Shown: positions 24,752-34,159, numbered from the stretch's first letter. The stretch: 64,000 nucleotides of DNA from Anaerolineae bacterium (GCA_008933735.1 WBUL01000001.1:26057-90056); one strand, 5' to 3'. The notes: generated by a model from the sequence alone, not told the origin. Translations and numbers: made by a program.

Positions 24752-25978
24752 ATGCCAGAAATTCGCTCTATCACTTATTTCACAGATGTTTTTGCCGATG
24801 ATCATCGGACACCAATGGCACGCGGCGGTTCTTTTTTGAGCGCCGCACGTCACGCGCTTGAAAAAGCAGGGCTGATTGTCCAGTCCCTACGGTTAGCCAC
24901 TCAACCCTTTCCTCAGCATCTTTTCCCACGCGGCCCCGCCTCAATGGCGCGGACAGTTCAGCAGTTACATGATTTGAGCCGGGCATTTGGGGTAGATTAC
25001 CTTTCCCTGGGGCCAATAAACCCGGAAGACGATCCGGATTATTTTTATTCACTGGCGGAAGTGATCATCCACATGCCGAATATGTTCGCCAGTGCTGCCA
25101 TCGCAGACAAAGACAGGGGAATTGATTTAGCTACCCTGTATCGAGCCGCCGAAGTCATCTCATTCCTCGCTGATGCTACCAGCGATGGGATGAAGAACCT
25201 GTTTTTTACAGCGGCAGCCAACTGCCCACCCTGGTCGCCATTTTTTCCGGTGGCCTATCACGGCGGTGGGACACACGCCTTTGCACTGGCGGTTCAAGCC
25301 GCCGATCTGGCAAACACGATCTTTGCCGCCGCAAACACCCCGGAAGATGCCCGCAAAAACCTGACCGCAGCCATCAATGCCTACACCCTTCAGGTGGTTC
25401 CCGTCGCAAAGCAAATCGCTGAAGAACACGGAGTCGAGTTCAAGGGGTTAGACTTTTCACTGGCTCCGTATCCGGTGGACGACAAAAGCCTGGGAGGAGC
25501 GCTGGAAAAACTGGGCCCAGCATTTGGCGGACACGGTCTGGTAGCGTCGGCTTCGATAGTGATGAACGCCATAGAGGCGGCTGATTTTCCGTCGATTGGC
25601 TTTAGCGGGCTGATGCTGCCCATCCTGGAAGACAGCATTTTGGGGCGTCGTGTGGTTGAGGATCGCCTGGGAATGAACGACCTGCTCCTGCTCAGCGCGG
25701 TGTGCGGCACTGGGTTGGACTGTATACCCCTGCCCGGAGAGATTACTAATGACCAACTTTATGCCATTCTGCTGGATGTAGCGGCGTTGGCACTGCGGCT
25801 GGACAAACCCCTGACCGCCCGTCTGATGCCTTTTCCTGGCAAGATGGCAGGTGACATTGTGGAATTTAGCTTCGAATACTTCACCAGATCAAAAATATTG
25901 CCTGCGCCCCCTTATACGATTGATAAGACCAGACCTTTAGGAAAAGCAGAAGGAAAATTTCGCATCAGCCCGCGTTAG
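24752..25978 (+). CDS. DUF711 family protein
   Basis: 408 aa. Resembles the DUF711/UPF0210 family, whose structure relates to pyruvate formate-lyase-like folds but whose activity is not established. Family-typical segments: LPxxP-like HLFPRGPASM, VDYLSLGPINP, FFPVAYHGGGTHAFALAVQAADL, GLDFSLAPYPVDDKSLGGALE, and CGTGLDCIPLPGEI near the C-terminus. Cytoplasmic, no signal. Its 3' end overlaps the convergent methyltransferase gene by 14 nt. Confidence 0.8.
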   Translation: MPEIRSITYFTDVFADDHRTPMARGGSFLSAARHALEKAGLIVQSLRLATQPFPQHLFPRGPASMARTVQQLHDLSRAFGVDYLSLGPINPEDDPDYFYSLAEVIIHMPNMFASAAIADKDRGIDLATLYRAAEVISFLADATSDGMKNLFFTAAANCPPWSPFFPVAYHGGGTHAFALAVQAADLANTIFAAANTPEDARKNLTAAINAYTLQVVPVAKQIAEEHGVEFKGLDFSLAPYPVDDKSLGGALEKLGPAFGGHGLVASASIVMNAIEAADFPSIGFSGLMLPILEDSILGRRVVEDRLGMNDLLLLSAVCGTGLDCIPLPGEITNDQLYAILLDVAALALRLDKPLTARLMPFPGKMAGDIVEFSFEYFTRSKILPAPPYTIDKTRPLGKAEGKFRISPR

Positions 25979-26879
25979 GTTTTTGCAGCCACACCACCGT
26001 TGTCTTGTACAATCGCAGTCGGCTGGCAATATCAACTGCAAGTACCCCCAAAAACTGTCTGATTTCCGCCGTATTCAGGCCAAAGGCGGGCAAAACAAGG
26101 GGTGGATGAATAACAGTAAACCCATTTTGCCGCGCAAAAAATCGTAAACTGGACGGAGTGAAGGTGTTAATGTGCTCAAGTGGCATGGTCGGCATCTCGG
26201 AGATTGTCCAGTTGCCGCTTTCGATACGCTGCACGACTTTCGCCCCATCCGGCACGGCAATACGCAAAATGCCCCCCGGTTTCAACCATTGATAGCAGCT
26301 TTTCAGTGCTTCGTGCGGCTCAGGGAGATGCTCAAACACCTGCTCCGCGTTGATGAAATGATACGCTTCTGGCTGAATATCAGCAGAGGTAACGACCTTC
26401 AGGCCATTGCGTTGAGCGTATTCCACACGGCTGGGAGAAAGTTCGAGCCCTTCCACCTGCATACCAAAGGCTCTTGCCATCAGCAGCCAAGTACCCCATC
26501 CCATCCCAAAATCCAGAACTCGAATTTCATGTGGCGGCCTGGGAACTGCCCGAATAATCTGGGCACACTGACGGGCATACCCGATTCGCACAGGTAGTGG
26601 TGCAGCGAATTTTTTCTGGAAGCTGCCTTCGGTGCGTATCCACTGCTCATACAACAGATCCATCCCTGTATCGTCCAGAATCTCGTGTTGAAACAGGGAA
26701 CCGCAACACAAACACTGTGCCAGAATATACCGTCCGCCCGTAAGCTCCGGGATGGTGCCTCCGTAGTAACTTTTGAGGTAGGTGGCAACAGGCGTCTCGG
26801 TCAGCGCCATGTCAATGAGGATTTTTTCGCTGGCCGCGCCGCAAATCGGGCAGGCTGATCGAGTAACAAAGCTCACCAT
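25965..26879 (-). CDS. Class I SAM-dependent methyltransferase with N-terminal Cys4 zinc site
   Basis: 304 aa. Two Cys pairs near the N-terminus (CPICG at 11-15; CLCCGS around 57-62) resemble the zinc-binding region of sugar C-methyltransferase-like enzymes. The Rossmann methyltransferase core follows: VLDFGMGWGTWLLMA (SAM loop), EGLELSP, NAEQVFEHLPEP, KPGGILRIAVP. The substrate is unknown; related proteins act on sugars or small metabolites. Its start shares one base with the upstream amidase stop (TGATG), so the two are coupled. Confidence 0.82.
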   Translation of the reverse strand: MVSFVTRSACPICGAASEKILIDMALTETPVATYLKSYYGGTIPELTGGRYILAQCLCCGSLFQHEILDDTGMDLLYEQWIRTEGSFQKKFAAPLPVRIGYARQCAQIIRAVPRPPHEIRVLDFGMGWGTWLLMARAFGMQVEGLELSPSRVEYAQRNGLKVVTSADIQPEAYHFINAEQVFEHLPEPHEALKSCYQWLKPGGILRIAVPDGAKVVQRIESGNWTISEMPTMPLEHINTFTPSSLRFFARQNGFTVIHPPLVLPAFGLNTAEIRQFLGVLAVDIASRLRLYKTTVVWLQKPNAG

Positions 26880-27754
26880 CAGCGCCCGTTAATCCCATTT
26901 TGCATGACGATGCGATTCATTTCGTGAATGAGTAAATCCGGGCGCTCATCGCGCAGAAGGGGCAAACGGGCGCGAGTGCGCCGTAAATCATTGAGGTCAA
27001 TCGTATACATCAGGAGAGTTTCTTCAAAATACGGCCCGTGTACCAGTTCCACACCATCCGGAGAAATCAAGGTACTGCCGCCCCCAAAATTGACCCCATC
27101 TTCAAAACCGACCCGATTGCATTGGATCACATAATTGGTGAACAACCCCGCATAGGCCTGACTCACCATTTCAATCCAGCTAGAGGTTGCTAATTTTTCC
27201 TCTTTACCCAGACCGCGCCCAGGGCTGGCATTGATGAAAATTAAAACGTCAGCCCCGTCCATCCACAACACATAAGGCGGCGAAACATGCCAGAAATCCT
27301 CGCAAATGAGCATTCCAACCCGCCCATAAAAAGTATCAAATGCCCGCAGCGAACTGCCGGTTGCGAAGAATTTTTTATCCTCGAACATGGTGTAATCTGG
27401 TAAATAAACTTTCCGATGAACATGCAGCACATCACCCCGGCTGAGATACGCGGCGGAAATATAAAACCGTCCCCGGCTGTCTTCTTCGACAAATCCAACG
27501 ACTGCCTCCAGTTGCAGCTCTTTGCTTTTTTTGAGCAGCGGCCCAAACACCGGATCATCAGGAGTCGGTTTAGAAGCCAATTCCGCCACCAGATCACGCA
27601 GATAATAGCCCGTCAGGGAAAGCTCCGGGAATACAATCAACTGACCGCCCTGCTGGGCAAAGTCATCCATCAGTTGCAGGTGTTTTTGCAGATTACACGG
27701 AATATCGCCCAGTTTAGGGTATATCTGTGCCATGCCCACCGTGAGTTTTGTCAT
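26879..27754 (-). CDS. Nitrilase-superfamily carbon-nitrogen hydrolase
   Basis: 291 aa. Hydrolyses a C-N bond, usually an amide, through a Glu-Lys-Cys triad. Here Glu is in VFPELSLTGYYLRDL, Lys in HRKVYLPDYTMFED, Cys in MLICEDFWHVS. The wording around the Glu and Cys resembles the glutaminase domain of NAD+ synthetases, but the synthetase half is absent, so a stand-alone amidase is favoured. AAGGA is well placed before the start at 27754. Operon with the methyltransferase downstream. Confidence 0.88.
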   Translation of the reverse strand: MTKLTVGMAQIYPKLGDIPCNLQKHLQLMDDFAQQGGQLIVFPELSLTGYYLRDLVAELASKPTPDDPVFGPLLKKSKELQLEAVVGFVEEDSRGRFYISAAYLSRGDVLHVHRKVYLPDYTMFEDKKFFATGSSLRAFDTFYGRVGMLICEDFWHVSPPYVLWMDGADVLIFINASPGRGLGKEEKLATSSWIEMVSQAYAGLFTNYVIQCNRVGFEDGVNFGGGSTLISPDGVELVHGPYFEETLLMYTIDLNDLRRTRARLPLLRDERPDLLIHEMNRIVMQNGINGR

Positions 27755-27815
27755 GGAATATCCTTTCTGCTGATTCCTATTTTGCAGTCACTTCTTAAAT
27801 CTCAACAGGGACAGC

Positions 27816-27845
27816 TTGCGACCAATGCCGGATTTCGGCTACATT
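27816..27845 (+). promoter_or_regulatory. Promoter for a leaderless mRNA of the 3-hydroxyacyl-CoA dehydrogenase genes
   Basis: TTGCGA (27816-27821), 18-bp spacer, TACATT (27840-27845). The ATG at 27852 is 7 nt after the -10 box, exactly where transcription should start, and no Shine-Dalgarno is present. Confidence 0.6.
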
Positions 27846-27851
27846 TAGCTT

Positions 27852-28700
27852 ATGAATATCGCGGTGATTGGGGCAAACACCATCGGGTCCGGAGTCGCGC
27901 ATGTGGCCGCGTTGGGCGATCATATGGTGGCTCTTTACGACCTGAACCCGGCCATTTTAAAGACAGCCCAGGAACGGATTGCCCGCAATCTGGATAAGGG
28001 CGTCAGCCTGGGCAAACATACCCCTGAAGAGGCCGCTAAAGCCAAGGCCGCCATTCTCCCTACCACCCAGCTTGAAAACTGTGCCGAAGCTGATTTTATC
28101 ATCGAGGTTGGGCCGGAAAAACTGGACATCAAAAAAAAACTGGCAGAAAAGCTGGACAGTATGACCCCTGAACGGGTGATTTACGCTACCCACACCGAGT
28201 CGATCAGCCTGACGGTCATCGCCTCGGCTGCCCAGAGGTTTCCGGGGCGGGTCGTCGGAATGCACTTCTTTGATCCGGTACATATTGTTAAGCAGGTGGA
28301 AGTGGTCCGGGCCGACCAGAGTACCCAGACTGCAATTGATCAGGCGGTGTTGCTGGCACGAACCATGGAAAAAGAAGTCATTGTCGTGCGTGATACACCG
28401 GGTTTTTTAGTTAATCGGGTGGCACAGGTGTATACGCGGGAAGCCCTGTATTTGCTTGGTGAAGGCCATGTCGATGCAGAAACCATTGACCGTCTGATGG
28501 TTTCTCTGGATTTCCGGCAGGGGCCGTTTCAGTGGGTGGATACCTTAGGAATCGATACGCATCTAACACAGATGGAACAGCTTTATCAGGCGACAGGAGA
28601 AGCACCGCGTTTTCGTCCCCATCAACTGTTGCGGAAGATGGTGCGGGCAAACCGCTTAGGCCGCAAAACCAAACAGGGATTCCATAAATACGATGAGTAA
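27852..28700 (+). CDS. 3-hydroxyacyl-CoA dehydrogenase (3-hydroxybutyryl-CoA dehydrogenase-like)
   Basis: 282 aa. NAD-dependent oxidation of 3-hydroxyacyl-CoA in beta-oxidation or reduction in the reverse direction. The Rossmann start is AVIGANTIGSGVAHVAA. The active region is THTESISLTVIA and GMHFFDPVHIVKQVEVV, with catalytic His138 and Glu150; the usual SNTSS and FFNP appear as THTES and FFDP, small changes near the site. PGFLVNR holds the substrate-binding Asn. The C-terminal helical domain is complete (RQGPFQWVDTLGIDTHLTQM). It overlaps the next, related gene by 8 nt. Confidence 0.88.
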   Translation: MNIAVIGANTIGSGVAHVAALGDHMVALYDLNPAILKTAQERIARNLDKGVSLGKHTPEEAAKAKAAILPTTQLENCAEADFIIEVGPEKLDIKKKLAEKLDSMTPERVIYATHTESISLTVIASAAQRFPGRVVGMHFFDPVHIVKQVEVVRADQSTQTAIDQAVLLARTMEKEVIVVRDTPGFLVNRVAQVYTREALYLLGEGHVDAETIDRLMVSLDFRQGPFQWVDTLGIDTHLTQMEQLYQATGEAPRFRPHQLLRKMVRANRLGRKTKQGFHKYDE

Positions 28701-29472
28701 GCGCGTTCTGTTGGTTGGGGAACCCCCTTTCATTGATACACTCTCCAACCTATGCACAACGCATGGTTTTAAGCTGACCGTTTATGACAGCGCCGATCTC
28801 GACGACCAGGACATCCTCGATCAGATGGTCAAAGATGCGACCAAATGCGATATTTTCCTGGAAAGTCTGAATGAGTCTTCTGCCAGTAAACTCTGGTTGA
28901 TTGAAGGTGTGGAACCTAACCTGCGTGAAAATACACCTATTCTGACCCATGCCCTGTGTGCCAGCGCGACAGAAGTAGCAAGCTGGTGTGAATTATCAGA
29001 GCGGGTGGTAGGCTACAGCCTCTTGCCGCCTGTCCATGTCCCCGGTCTGGTTGAGTTTGCCCCCTCGATGCAGGCTGATTTTCAAAGTGTGACCCTGGCA
29101 AAGGATTTTCTTGAAAAACTGGGGTTGGAAACCGTGCGGGTGCCGGACGCGCCAGGATTGGTACGCGCCCGAATCGTGTTCAGCCTGATCAACGAAGCAG
29201 TGCTGGCGCTGGATGAAAAGGTCGCCTCGGCAGAGGATATTGATAAAGCACTGAAAACGGCTACCTATTACCCGCGTGGGCCGCTGGAGTGGGCAGATGA
29301 GATTGGGCTGGATGTCATTATGGCGACATTAACGGCCATGCGGGATTTCTGGGGGGAGGAACGCTACCATCCTGCGCCGCTGCTCAAGCAAAAAGTTCGG
29401 GCCGGGCAGCTTGGTAAAAAAGTCGGGCGCGGCTTTTTTATTGAAGCGGCAATGGAACCCTCGGATAGTTAA
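28693..29472 (+). CDS. Degenerate 3-hydroxyacyl-CoA dehydrogenase paralogue, probably non-catalytic partner
   Basis: 259 aa. Aligns along its length with the upstream gene, but the NAD-binding glycine motif is lost (VLLVGEPPFIDTL), the catalytic His region GMHFFDP has become GYSLLPP, and the Asn of PGFLVNR has become Ala (PGLVRAR). The C-terminal helical domain is well kept (YYPRGPLEWADEIGLDVIMATL, GRGFF). The family uses that domain for dimer contacts, so a structural or regulatory partner of the active subunit is inferred. The stop codon overlaps the convergent menG stop within TTAA. Confidence 0.8.
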   Translation: MSKRVLLVGEPPFIDTLSNLCTTHGFKLTVYDSADLDDQDILDQMVKDATKCDIFLESLNESSASKLWLIEGVEPNLRENTPILTHALCASATEVASWCELSERVVGYSLLPPVHVPGLVEFAPSMQADFQSVTLAKDFLEKLGLETVRVPDAPGLVRARIVFSLINEAVLALDEKVASAEDIDKALKTATYYPRGPLEWADEIGLDVIMATLTAMRDFWGEERYHPAPLLKQKVRAGQLGKKVGRGFFIEAAMEPSDS

Positions 29473-30194
29473 GGCTTTTTCCCCCAATGTACGGCTATTG
29501 TGCCGAACATGAAGCGTTTATACTGCACATTTTGAAAACCAGCGGTTTGCATCAAAACGGCAAAATCATCCGGCGTTTTAAAGCGCATGGTACTCTCCGG
29601 CAGATAGGTATAAGCGTCTGGATCACTGGCAATGAGATGGCCGAGAGTCGGAATTACGTACTTCAGATGAAACACAATGAACGGCTTCAGCAAATTGTCA
29701 GGCGGCGGCGTAGTGTCTAGTGTCGCCATCACACCGCCGGGTTTAAGAATGCGATACTGTTCGGCGAGGGCGCGGTCAATAGCTGGCACATTGCGGAACA
29801 AATACCCGCTGACAATGGCGTCAAAAGAATGATCAGGAAAAGCCAGATTCAGGGCATCTGCTCCTGACCAAGCCACCCGGTCTCCGGATGGGCGTCGTTT
29901 CCCCACCTGCATCATAGGCAGCGCAAAATCGCCTGCTACAACCAGCGCATCAGTATATTTTCGCCGCACCTCAAACGCAATATCCCCCGTACCAGAGGCG
30001 ATGTCCAGCACTTTGGCCTTTTGGGGCAGATTCAACTGCTCCACCATAAACCGACGCCAGCGCATGTCTTGCCCGAAGGTCATCAAGCGATTCATCAAGT
30101 CGTAGCGGTGAGCAATGCGACCAAACATCGCCTGCACATCCGAGGAGGATTTGTAACCCTTGTTCATTTTTTTACTGGTTTCATCGGTCATCAT
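29469..30194 (-). CDS. menG: Demethylmenaquinone methyltransferase (UbiE/MenG family)
   Basis: 241 aa. Last C-methylation step of menaquinone biosynthesis. Motifs: MFGRIAHRYDLMNRLMTFGQDMRWR (signature at the N-terminus), VLDIASGTGDIAFEV (SAM loop), FDAIVSGYLFRNVPAIDRAL, KPGGVMATLDTT. The substrate is taken as demethylmenaquinone because the window also encodes a menaquinol-type Rieske/cytochrome b complex and no ubiquinone genes were seen. It heads no obvious men cluster; a small EthD-like gene lies 11 nt upstream. Confidence 0.9.
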   Translation of the reverse strand: MMTDETSKKMNKGYKSSSDVQAMFGRIAHRYDLMNRLMTFGQDMRWRRFMVEQLNLPQKAKVLDIASGTGDIAFEVRRKYTDALVVAGDFALPMMQVGKRRPSGDRVAWSGADALNLAFPDHSFDAIVSGYLFRNVPAIDRALAEQYRILKPGGVMATLDTTPPPDNLLKPFIVFHLKYVIPTLGHLIASDPDAYTYLPESTMRFKTPDDFAVLMQTAGFQNVQYKRFMFGTIAVHWGKKP

Positions 30195-30205
30195 ATTTGG
30201 GGCGA

Positions 30206-30526
30206 TTATGGCTGGGGAGGTGTATCGTCTTCAAACACATCCACAAAAATAAGCTCGACCAGATTGCCTGCAAATTGCATCAGATTCTGCCCAGCGGCCA
30301 CACCCTCTGGCGACCGCATCGCCACATCCAGTGCCTGAAAATCCTCAAAATACAGTTCAAGAAACCGGTAATAGGGTGAACTGCCTGCTGGCCCCCCCAG
30401 CACAACATTCGCCTGCCGCCGGATAATGCCTGGGAGTTTTTCCAGCAGGGCAAGGTTGGCGCTGTAATTTTGCTCAAAATCAGGAATGTAATCAGGCTTT
30501 TTGTAGAGAATCACCAGTTTGACCAT
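30206..30526 (-). CDS. EthD-like ferredoxin-fold protein
   Basis: 106 aa. Looks like the EthD/dimeric alpha-beta barrel group (MVKLVILYKKPD, PYYRFLELYFEDFQALDVAMRSPEG). Members have diverse or unknown roles, some in aromatic or ether degradation. No catalytic residue can be assigned. Located between M23 peptidase (3 nt gap upstream) and menG. Confidence 0.75.
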   Translation of the reverse strand: MVKLVILYKKPDYIPDFEQNYSANLALLEKLPGIIRRQANVVLGGPAGSSPYYRFLELYFEDFQALDVAMRSPEGVAAGQNLMQFAGNLVELIFVDVFEDDTPPQP

Positions 30527-30529
30527 CGG

Positions 30530-31444
30530 TTACCGCCTTGCGACCAGAATACTGTCAGCCGCTTCCGGGATAGTGAAATTTAAGAACTGCGGCGGATCTA
30601 CCCAAAACCCATTCACGGTCAACTCAAAGTGCATATGAGCACCCTGCACACGTCCGGTTGCGCCAACAGTGCCTATAATGTCTCCTGCAACCACGCGCTG
30701 ACCGGGCACCACGTAAATTTCGTTCAGATGGGAATATCCGGTCATCACCCCCCACCCATGATCTATCACGACATGATTACCACGAATTGGAAGGCGCTGA
30801 GCAAACACCACCACTCCGGTACCGGATGCCATCACGCTTTCGCCCAATCCCGCCCGATAATCAACGCCTGTATGACGGCTCTCTAAAGCGCCGTTGTTAT
30901 AAGTGCGAATCCCGCCAAAAGATGAAATCTGCGGCCCCATCACCGGAAGTTGCAGCGCACCTGTCCAATATTTTTGCTCGGTGCGGCGGCTGTAAATACG
31001 TACCATCAAATTCAGCTCTTCGCGGTTAAGGTCAGGATTCAGGAGATCCTCCTGCCCGTAGGGGATGGGAATATCCTGGTAGTCAAAGCTGCCCCACACA
31101 ATGGAAACCGTGTCGCGCTGAGGCGGGTAGGCTGTTTCACCTGCCCAGGTATACACGTCTACCGGAATGTCACCGCCGCGTGTCGCACTCATATCAGCTA
31201 CCAGAAAACCGATCCAGTCTCCTTCATTGGTGCGGTACATTGGCAGCACATCGCCCTGGAAAAGTACCTGCATCCGGGTAATATCCCCTGGTGCGACCAC
31301 ACGGATAATTCCGGTGCGCCCCTGTTGAATTTCTTTAGGTTGAATTTGAATAAGCAGATTGACCTGCTGGGCAGCGGATGGCCTCGGAATAGCGAAAATA
31401 CCTGTCATCAGCACGACAATAAACACGAAAAATCTGAACCACAT
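30530..31444 (-). CDS. Secreted M23 peptidase (LytM-type)
   Basis: 304 aa from ATG 31444, which has GAGG five nt upstream and gives a clean signal peptide (WFRFFVFIVVLMTG, cleavage near PSAAQQ); the longer TTG start at 31462 is less likely. The C-terminal M23 domain has HTGVDYRA, GNHVVIDHGWGVMTGYSHL and GAHMHFEL, the zinc and catalytic histidines. Cuts peptidoglycan cross-links. The middle region (~30-190) is beta-rich and may position the enzyme on the wall. Confidence 0.9.
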   Translation of the reverse strand: MWFRFFVFIVVLMTGIFAIPRPSAAQQVNLLIQIQPKEIQQGRTGIIRVVAPGDITRMQVLFQGDVLPMYRTNEGDWIGFLVADMSATRGGDIPVDVYTWAGETAYPPQRDTVSIVWGSFDYQDIPIPYGQEDLLNPDLNREELNLMVRIYSRRTEQKYWTGALQLPVMGPQISSFGGIRTYNNGALESRHTGVDYRAGLGESVMASGTGVVVFAQRLPIRGNHVVIDHGWGVMTGYSHLNEIYVVPGQRVVAGDIIGTVGATGRVQGAHMHFELTVNGFWVDPPQFLNFTIPEAADSILVARR

Positions 31445-31547
31445 ACGATCCTCAAGAGACAAGCCATGTCAGTATAGCGTCTGAATCGAAAATGGTAAAC
31501 GTGTTATATTAGTAGCATCCATTGAGATATTTGCAGGGTAACACAGC

Positions 31548-33416
31548 ATGAGCCAACATTCCTACTATGTTAATCCGCGTCCCGCATCTGACGGCATGAA
31601 CCCGTGGATCCTGCGAACGATTCTGCTGATGGGGACGGGTTTTCTCCTTCTGTTCTTTACCCTGTTGATTCTGCTGGCAGGTTACCAGTTCATGACTCAG
31701 GATCAAATTTACCCCGGTGTGTCGTCGATTTACGGGATTGACATCGGCGGAATGACCCGTGCTGAAGCCATTGCTGCACTTCGCAGCCAGCCCAATTACG
31801 GTGATGAGGCAGTCTTTGTTTTTCAGTATGGGGATCAGCAGTGGGAATATACCGGCGAGGAATTGGGCATCCGTTTCGATGTCGAGGCCACTGTCGATGC
31901 TGCCTACAGTGTTGGGCGTGATGAGACCTGGCTTGAAAATCTGACAGACCAGTTCAGGGCATGGCGCAACGGCGTTCCGGTTGCCCCAGTCATTCAATAT
32001 AACCAGACACAGGCCGAAACGATTATCCGCTCACTGTCGGAAGATTACATCAACCAGCCGGTTATGGATGCGACTCTTATCCTGCAAAACGGGCAGGTCA
32101 TCAGCACACCGAGTCAGATCGGATTGCAGGTCAACATTGATCAGACCATGCAGCTCCTCCAGCAGGAAATTCTGGCGATGAACACCCGCAGCACCATTCA
32201 ATTGAATGTTGAGGTTGCCCAACCCACGCTTGCCAGCGCTGAGGAAGCCGCTGACAAAGTTCGGCTGGCTTTAAATGAAGAAGGGGTCAGATTTTTTATT
32301 CCAACGGAATATGGCATTGCGGCTGGCCCCTGGATCGCAAAACCAATATCCATCGAAAACATGATTCGTATTGAGCGTGTGGATAATCCTGACGGCACTG
32401 CTTATTATGATGTGTATGTCATTACTGACCACGCCCGCGAATTTTTAGCTGGACTGAAAGAAGAACTCGACCGAAAACCTAAAAATTCCCGGTTCATCTT
32501 TAACGACAGCACGCGCCAATTAGAAGTCATCGAAAGCAGCATCAATGGGCTGGGATTGAACATTGACGAAACACTCCGCCTTTTCCCCCAGGCGGTTTTT
32601 TCTGCTGATGACCGCAGTGTGCCGCTGGTATTTGACGAAGTAGTGCCGACCATCAATGACAACGCTACCGCTGCCGAACTCGGCATTACGGAACTGGTGG
32701 TTGAAGCAACCACCTATTATTACGGTTCAACATCAGCGCGGCAGGCAAACATTAAAGTTGCCGCAGAACGCTTTCACGGGATTGTGATCCCCCCCGGTGG
32801 TGAATTCTCGTTTAACGACTGGCTGGGGGAAGTCAGCGCGGACGAAGGATTCGAAGAGGGGCTGATTATCGTTGGCGGGCAGACGATCACGGGTGTAGGC
32901 GGCGGGGTGTGCCAGGTTTCCAGTACAGCGTTCCAGGCTGCCTTTTATGCGGGATTCCCGATTCTGGAACGCTACCCACACGGCTACCGCGTGGGTTACT
33001 ATGAAGCCGGTGAAGGCCCTGGGATGGATGCAACCGTATATTCCCCAGTTGTTAATTTTCGCTTTCTCAACGATACCCCCTACCATCTCCTGATCGAAAC
33101 CTATGTACGTCCAGGAAACAGCACGGTGACATTCAAGTTTTACAGTACCAGCATGGGGCGGAGAGTCGAAAAAGAGGGGCCGATCATCAAGAATGAAAAG
33201 GCTGCCCCACCACCCATTTACCATGCCGACCCCAGCCTTTCTCCTGGCGAAATCTTTCAGACCGACTATGCGGTGTCCGGTGCGGAAGTGTTTGTCTACC
33301 GCACCGTCTACCAGGGGGATGAAATTCTGATTGACCGCGAGGAATTTTACAGCAATTACATCCCCTGGCCTGCTCAGTTTAATGTTTCGCCAAGTGATGG
33401 GCGCGTGAATGGATAA
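31548..33416 (+). CDS. VanW family wall protein with peptidoglycan-binding-like repeats
   Basis: 622 aa. A cytoplasmic tail and membrane helix (~19-45) are followed by two repeats of the putative peptidoglycan-binding PG_binding_4 type (around 55-180 and 230-345), then the VanW domain at ~390-525 (PPGGEFSFNDWLG, TGVGGGVCQVSSTAF, HLLIETYV) and a C-terminal beta domain. VanW occurs in some glycopeptide-resistance clusters but is widespread without them; its activity is unknown, so no resistance role is claimed. Divergent from the M23 peptidase, with TATATT (31505-31510) upstream. Confidence 0.88.
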   Translation: MSQHSYYVNPRPASDGMNPWILRTILLMGTGFLLLFFTLLILLAGYQFMTQDQIYPGVSSIYGIDIGGMTRAEAIAALRSQPNYGDEAVFVFQYGDQQWEYTGEELGIRFDVEATVDAAYSVGRDETWLENLTDQFRAWRNGVPVAPVIQYNQTQAETIIRSLSEDYINQPVMDATLILQNGQVISTPSQIGLQVNIDQTMQLLQQEILAMNTRSTIQLNVEVAQPTLASAEEAADKVRLALNEEGVRFFIPTEYGIAAGPWIAKPISIENMIRIERVDNPDGTAYYDVYVITDHAREFLAGLKEELDRKPKNSRFIFNDSTRQLEVIESSINGLGLNIDETLRLFPQAVFSADDRSVPLVFDEVVPTINDNATAAELGITELVVEATTYYYGSTSARQANIKVAAERFHGIVIPPGGEFSFNDWLGEVSADEGFEEGLIIVGGQTITGVGGGVCQVSSTAFQAAFYAGFPILERYPHGYRVGYYEAGEGPGMDATVYSPVVNFRFLNDTPYHLLIETYVRPGNSTVTFKFYSTSMGRRVEKEGPIIKNEKAAPPPIYHADPSLSPGEIFQTDYAVSGAEVFVYRTVYQGDEILIDREEFYSNYIPWPAQFNVSPSDGRVNG

Positions 33417-33421
33417 GTGGC

Positions 33422-34156
33422 TTAACCACTGAACTTTTGTTGCAACCAATCTGTCCAGCGGATTTTGCCATAGGCTTCCTGCGGTACAGTATTCCAGCCG
33501 TTGCGATAACCTGCGGAAATTGCGCCAGGAAAGGGAACTTGAATGAAGGGCTTGCGCCTGCCCTGAGCGGCCAACCAGGTTTTCGCCAGTTCATCAATAC
33601 GGTGCACGGAGGGCCCACCTATATTCAGCACGCGGTAGGTGGGTTTTTCCGAGGCGCACTGCACCAGAAAAGTGGCCACATCTTCTACATCAATCGGTTG
33701 AACCTGCCATTTTGCAGGCAGGATTCCTATGGGCAGTGCCATCAGCTTGCTGAGGATAAGCTCAACAAAAGGGTGGAACTGCGTTGCCCGCACAATTGTC
33801 CAGGGAACAGGCGACTGCATAACCAGTTTTTCGACCTCATATTTGAGCTTATAGTACGGCAGTGGATGTCTATCCACGCCAACAATCGAGACATAGATAA
33901 AGTGCTTCACGTAAGGGGCAGCTTCCAGCAGACGGCGTGTACCTTCCACATCAATCTCACGGGTTTTAGCTGGACTGCTGGCCGCATGGATAATAACCTC
34001 CACCCCTTCAACCGCCTCCTGTATACCTTCACCCGTGGCCAGATCACTCCTGACCGCGTTTGGGCCCGTTGCGCTGCGGCTGGTAATACGAACCTGCTGG
34101 AATTTAGGGGCAAGTGTTTTCCCTAACAATCCGTTTCCACCTGTAATCAGAATCAT
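33422..34156 (-). CDS. Atypical NAD(P)-binding SDR/epimerase-like protein of the ECF41 module
   Basis: 244 aa. Rossmann start ILITGGNGLLGKTL; NmrA/atypical SDR features (VEVIIHAASSP, YVSIVGVDRHPLPYYKLKYEVEKLV, WTIVRATQFHPFVELIL). The Tyr-x-x-x-Lys pair (YYKLK) is present. It lies 3 nt after the sigma factor gene; such oxidoreductases or epimerases are classic neighbours and targets of ECF41 sigma factors. Substrate unknown. Confidence 0.85.
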   Translation of the reverse strand: MILITGGNGLLGKTLAPKFQQVRITSRSATGPNAVRSDLATGEGIQEAVEGVEVIIHAASSPAKTREIDVEGTRRLLEAAPYVKHFIYVSIVGVDRHPLPYYKLKYEVEKLVMQSPVPWTIVRATQFHPFVELILSKLMALPIGILPAKWQVQPIDVEDVATFLVQCASEKPTYRVLNIGGPSVHRIDELAKTWLAAQGRRKPFIQVPFPGAISAGYRNGWNTVPQEAYGKIRWTDWLQQKFSG

Positions 34157-34159
34157 GGT

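Noticed and set aside
24752..25978. Pyruvate formate-lyase-like enzyme
   Set aside because: The DUF711 family has a related fold, but no glycyl-radical motif or activase is visible, so no activity is claimed.
26879..27754. NAD+ synthetase
   Set aside because: Only the nitrilase-like glutaminase-type domain is present; no ATP-binding synthetase domain follows in frame.
31548..33416. Vancomycin-resistance gene
   Set aside because: VanW domains are widespread in bacteria without resistance clusters; no vanHAX-like genes or VanRS pair are present here.
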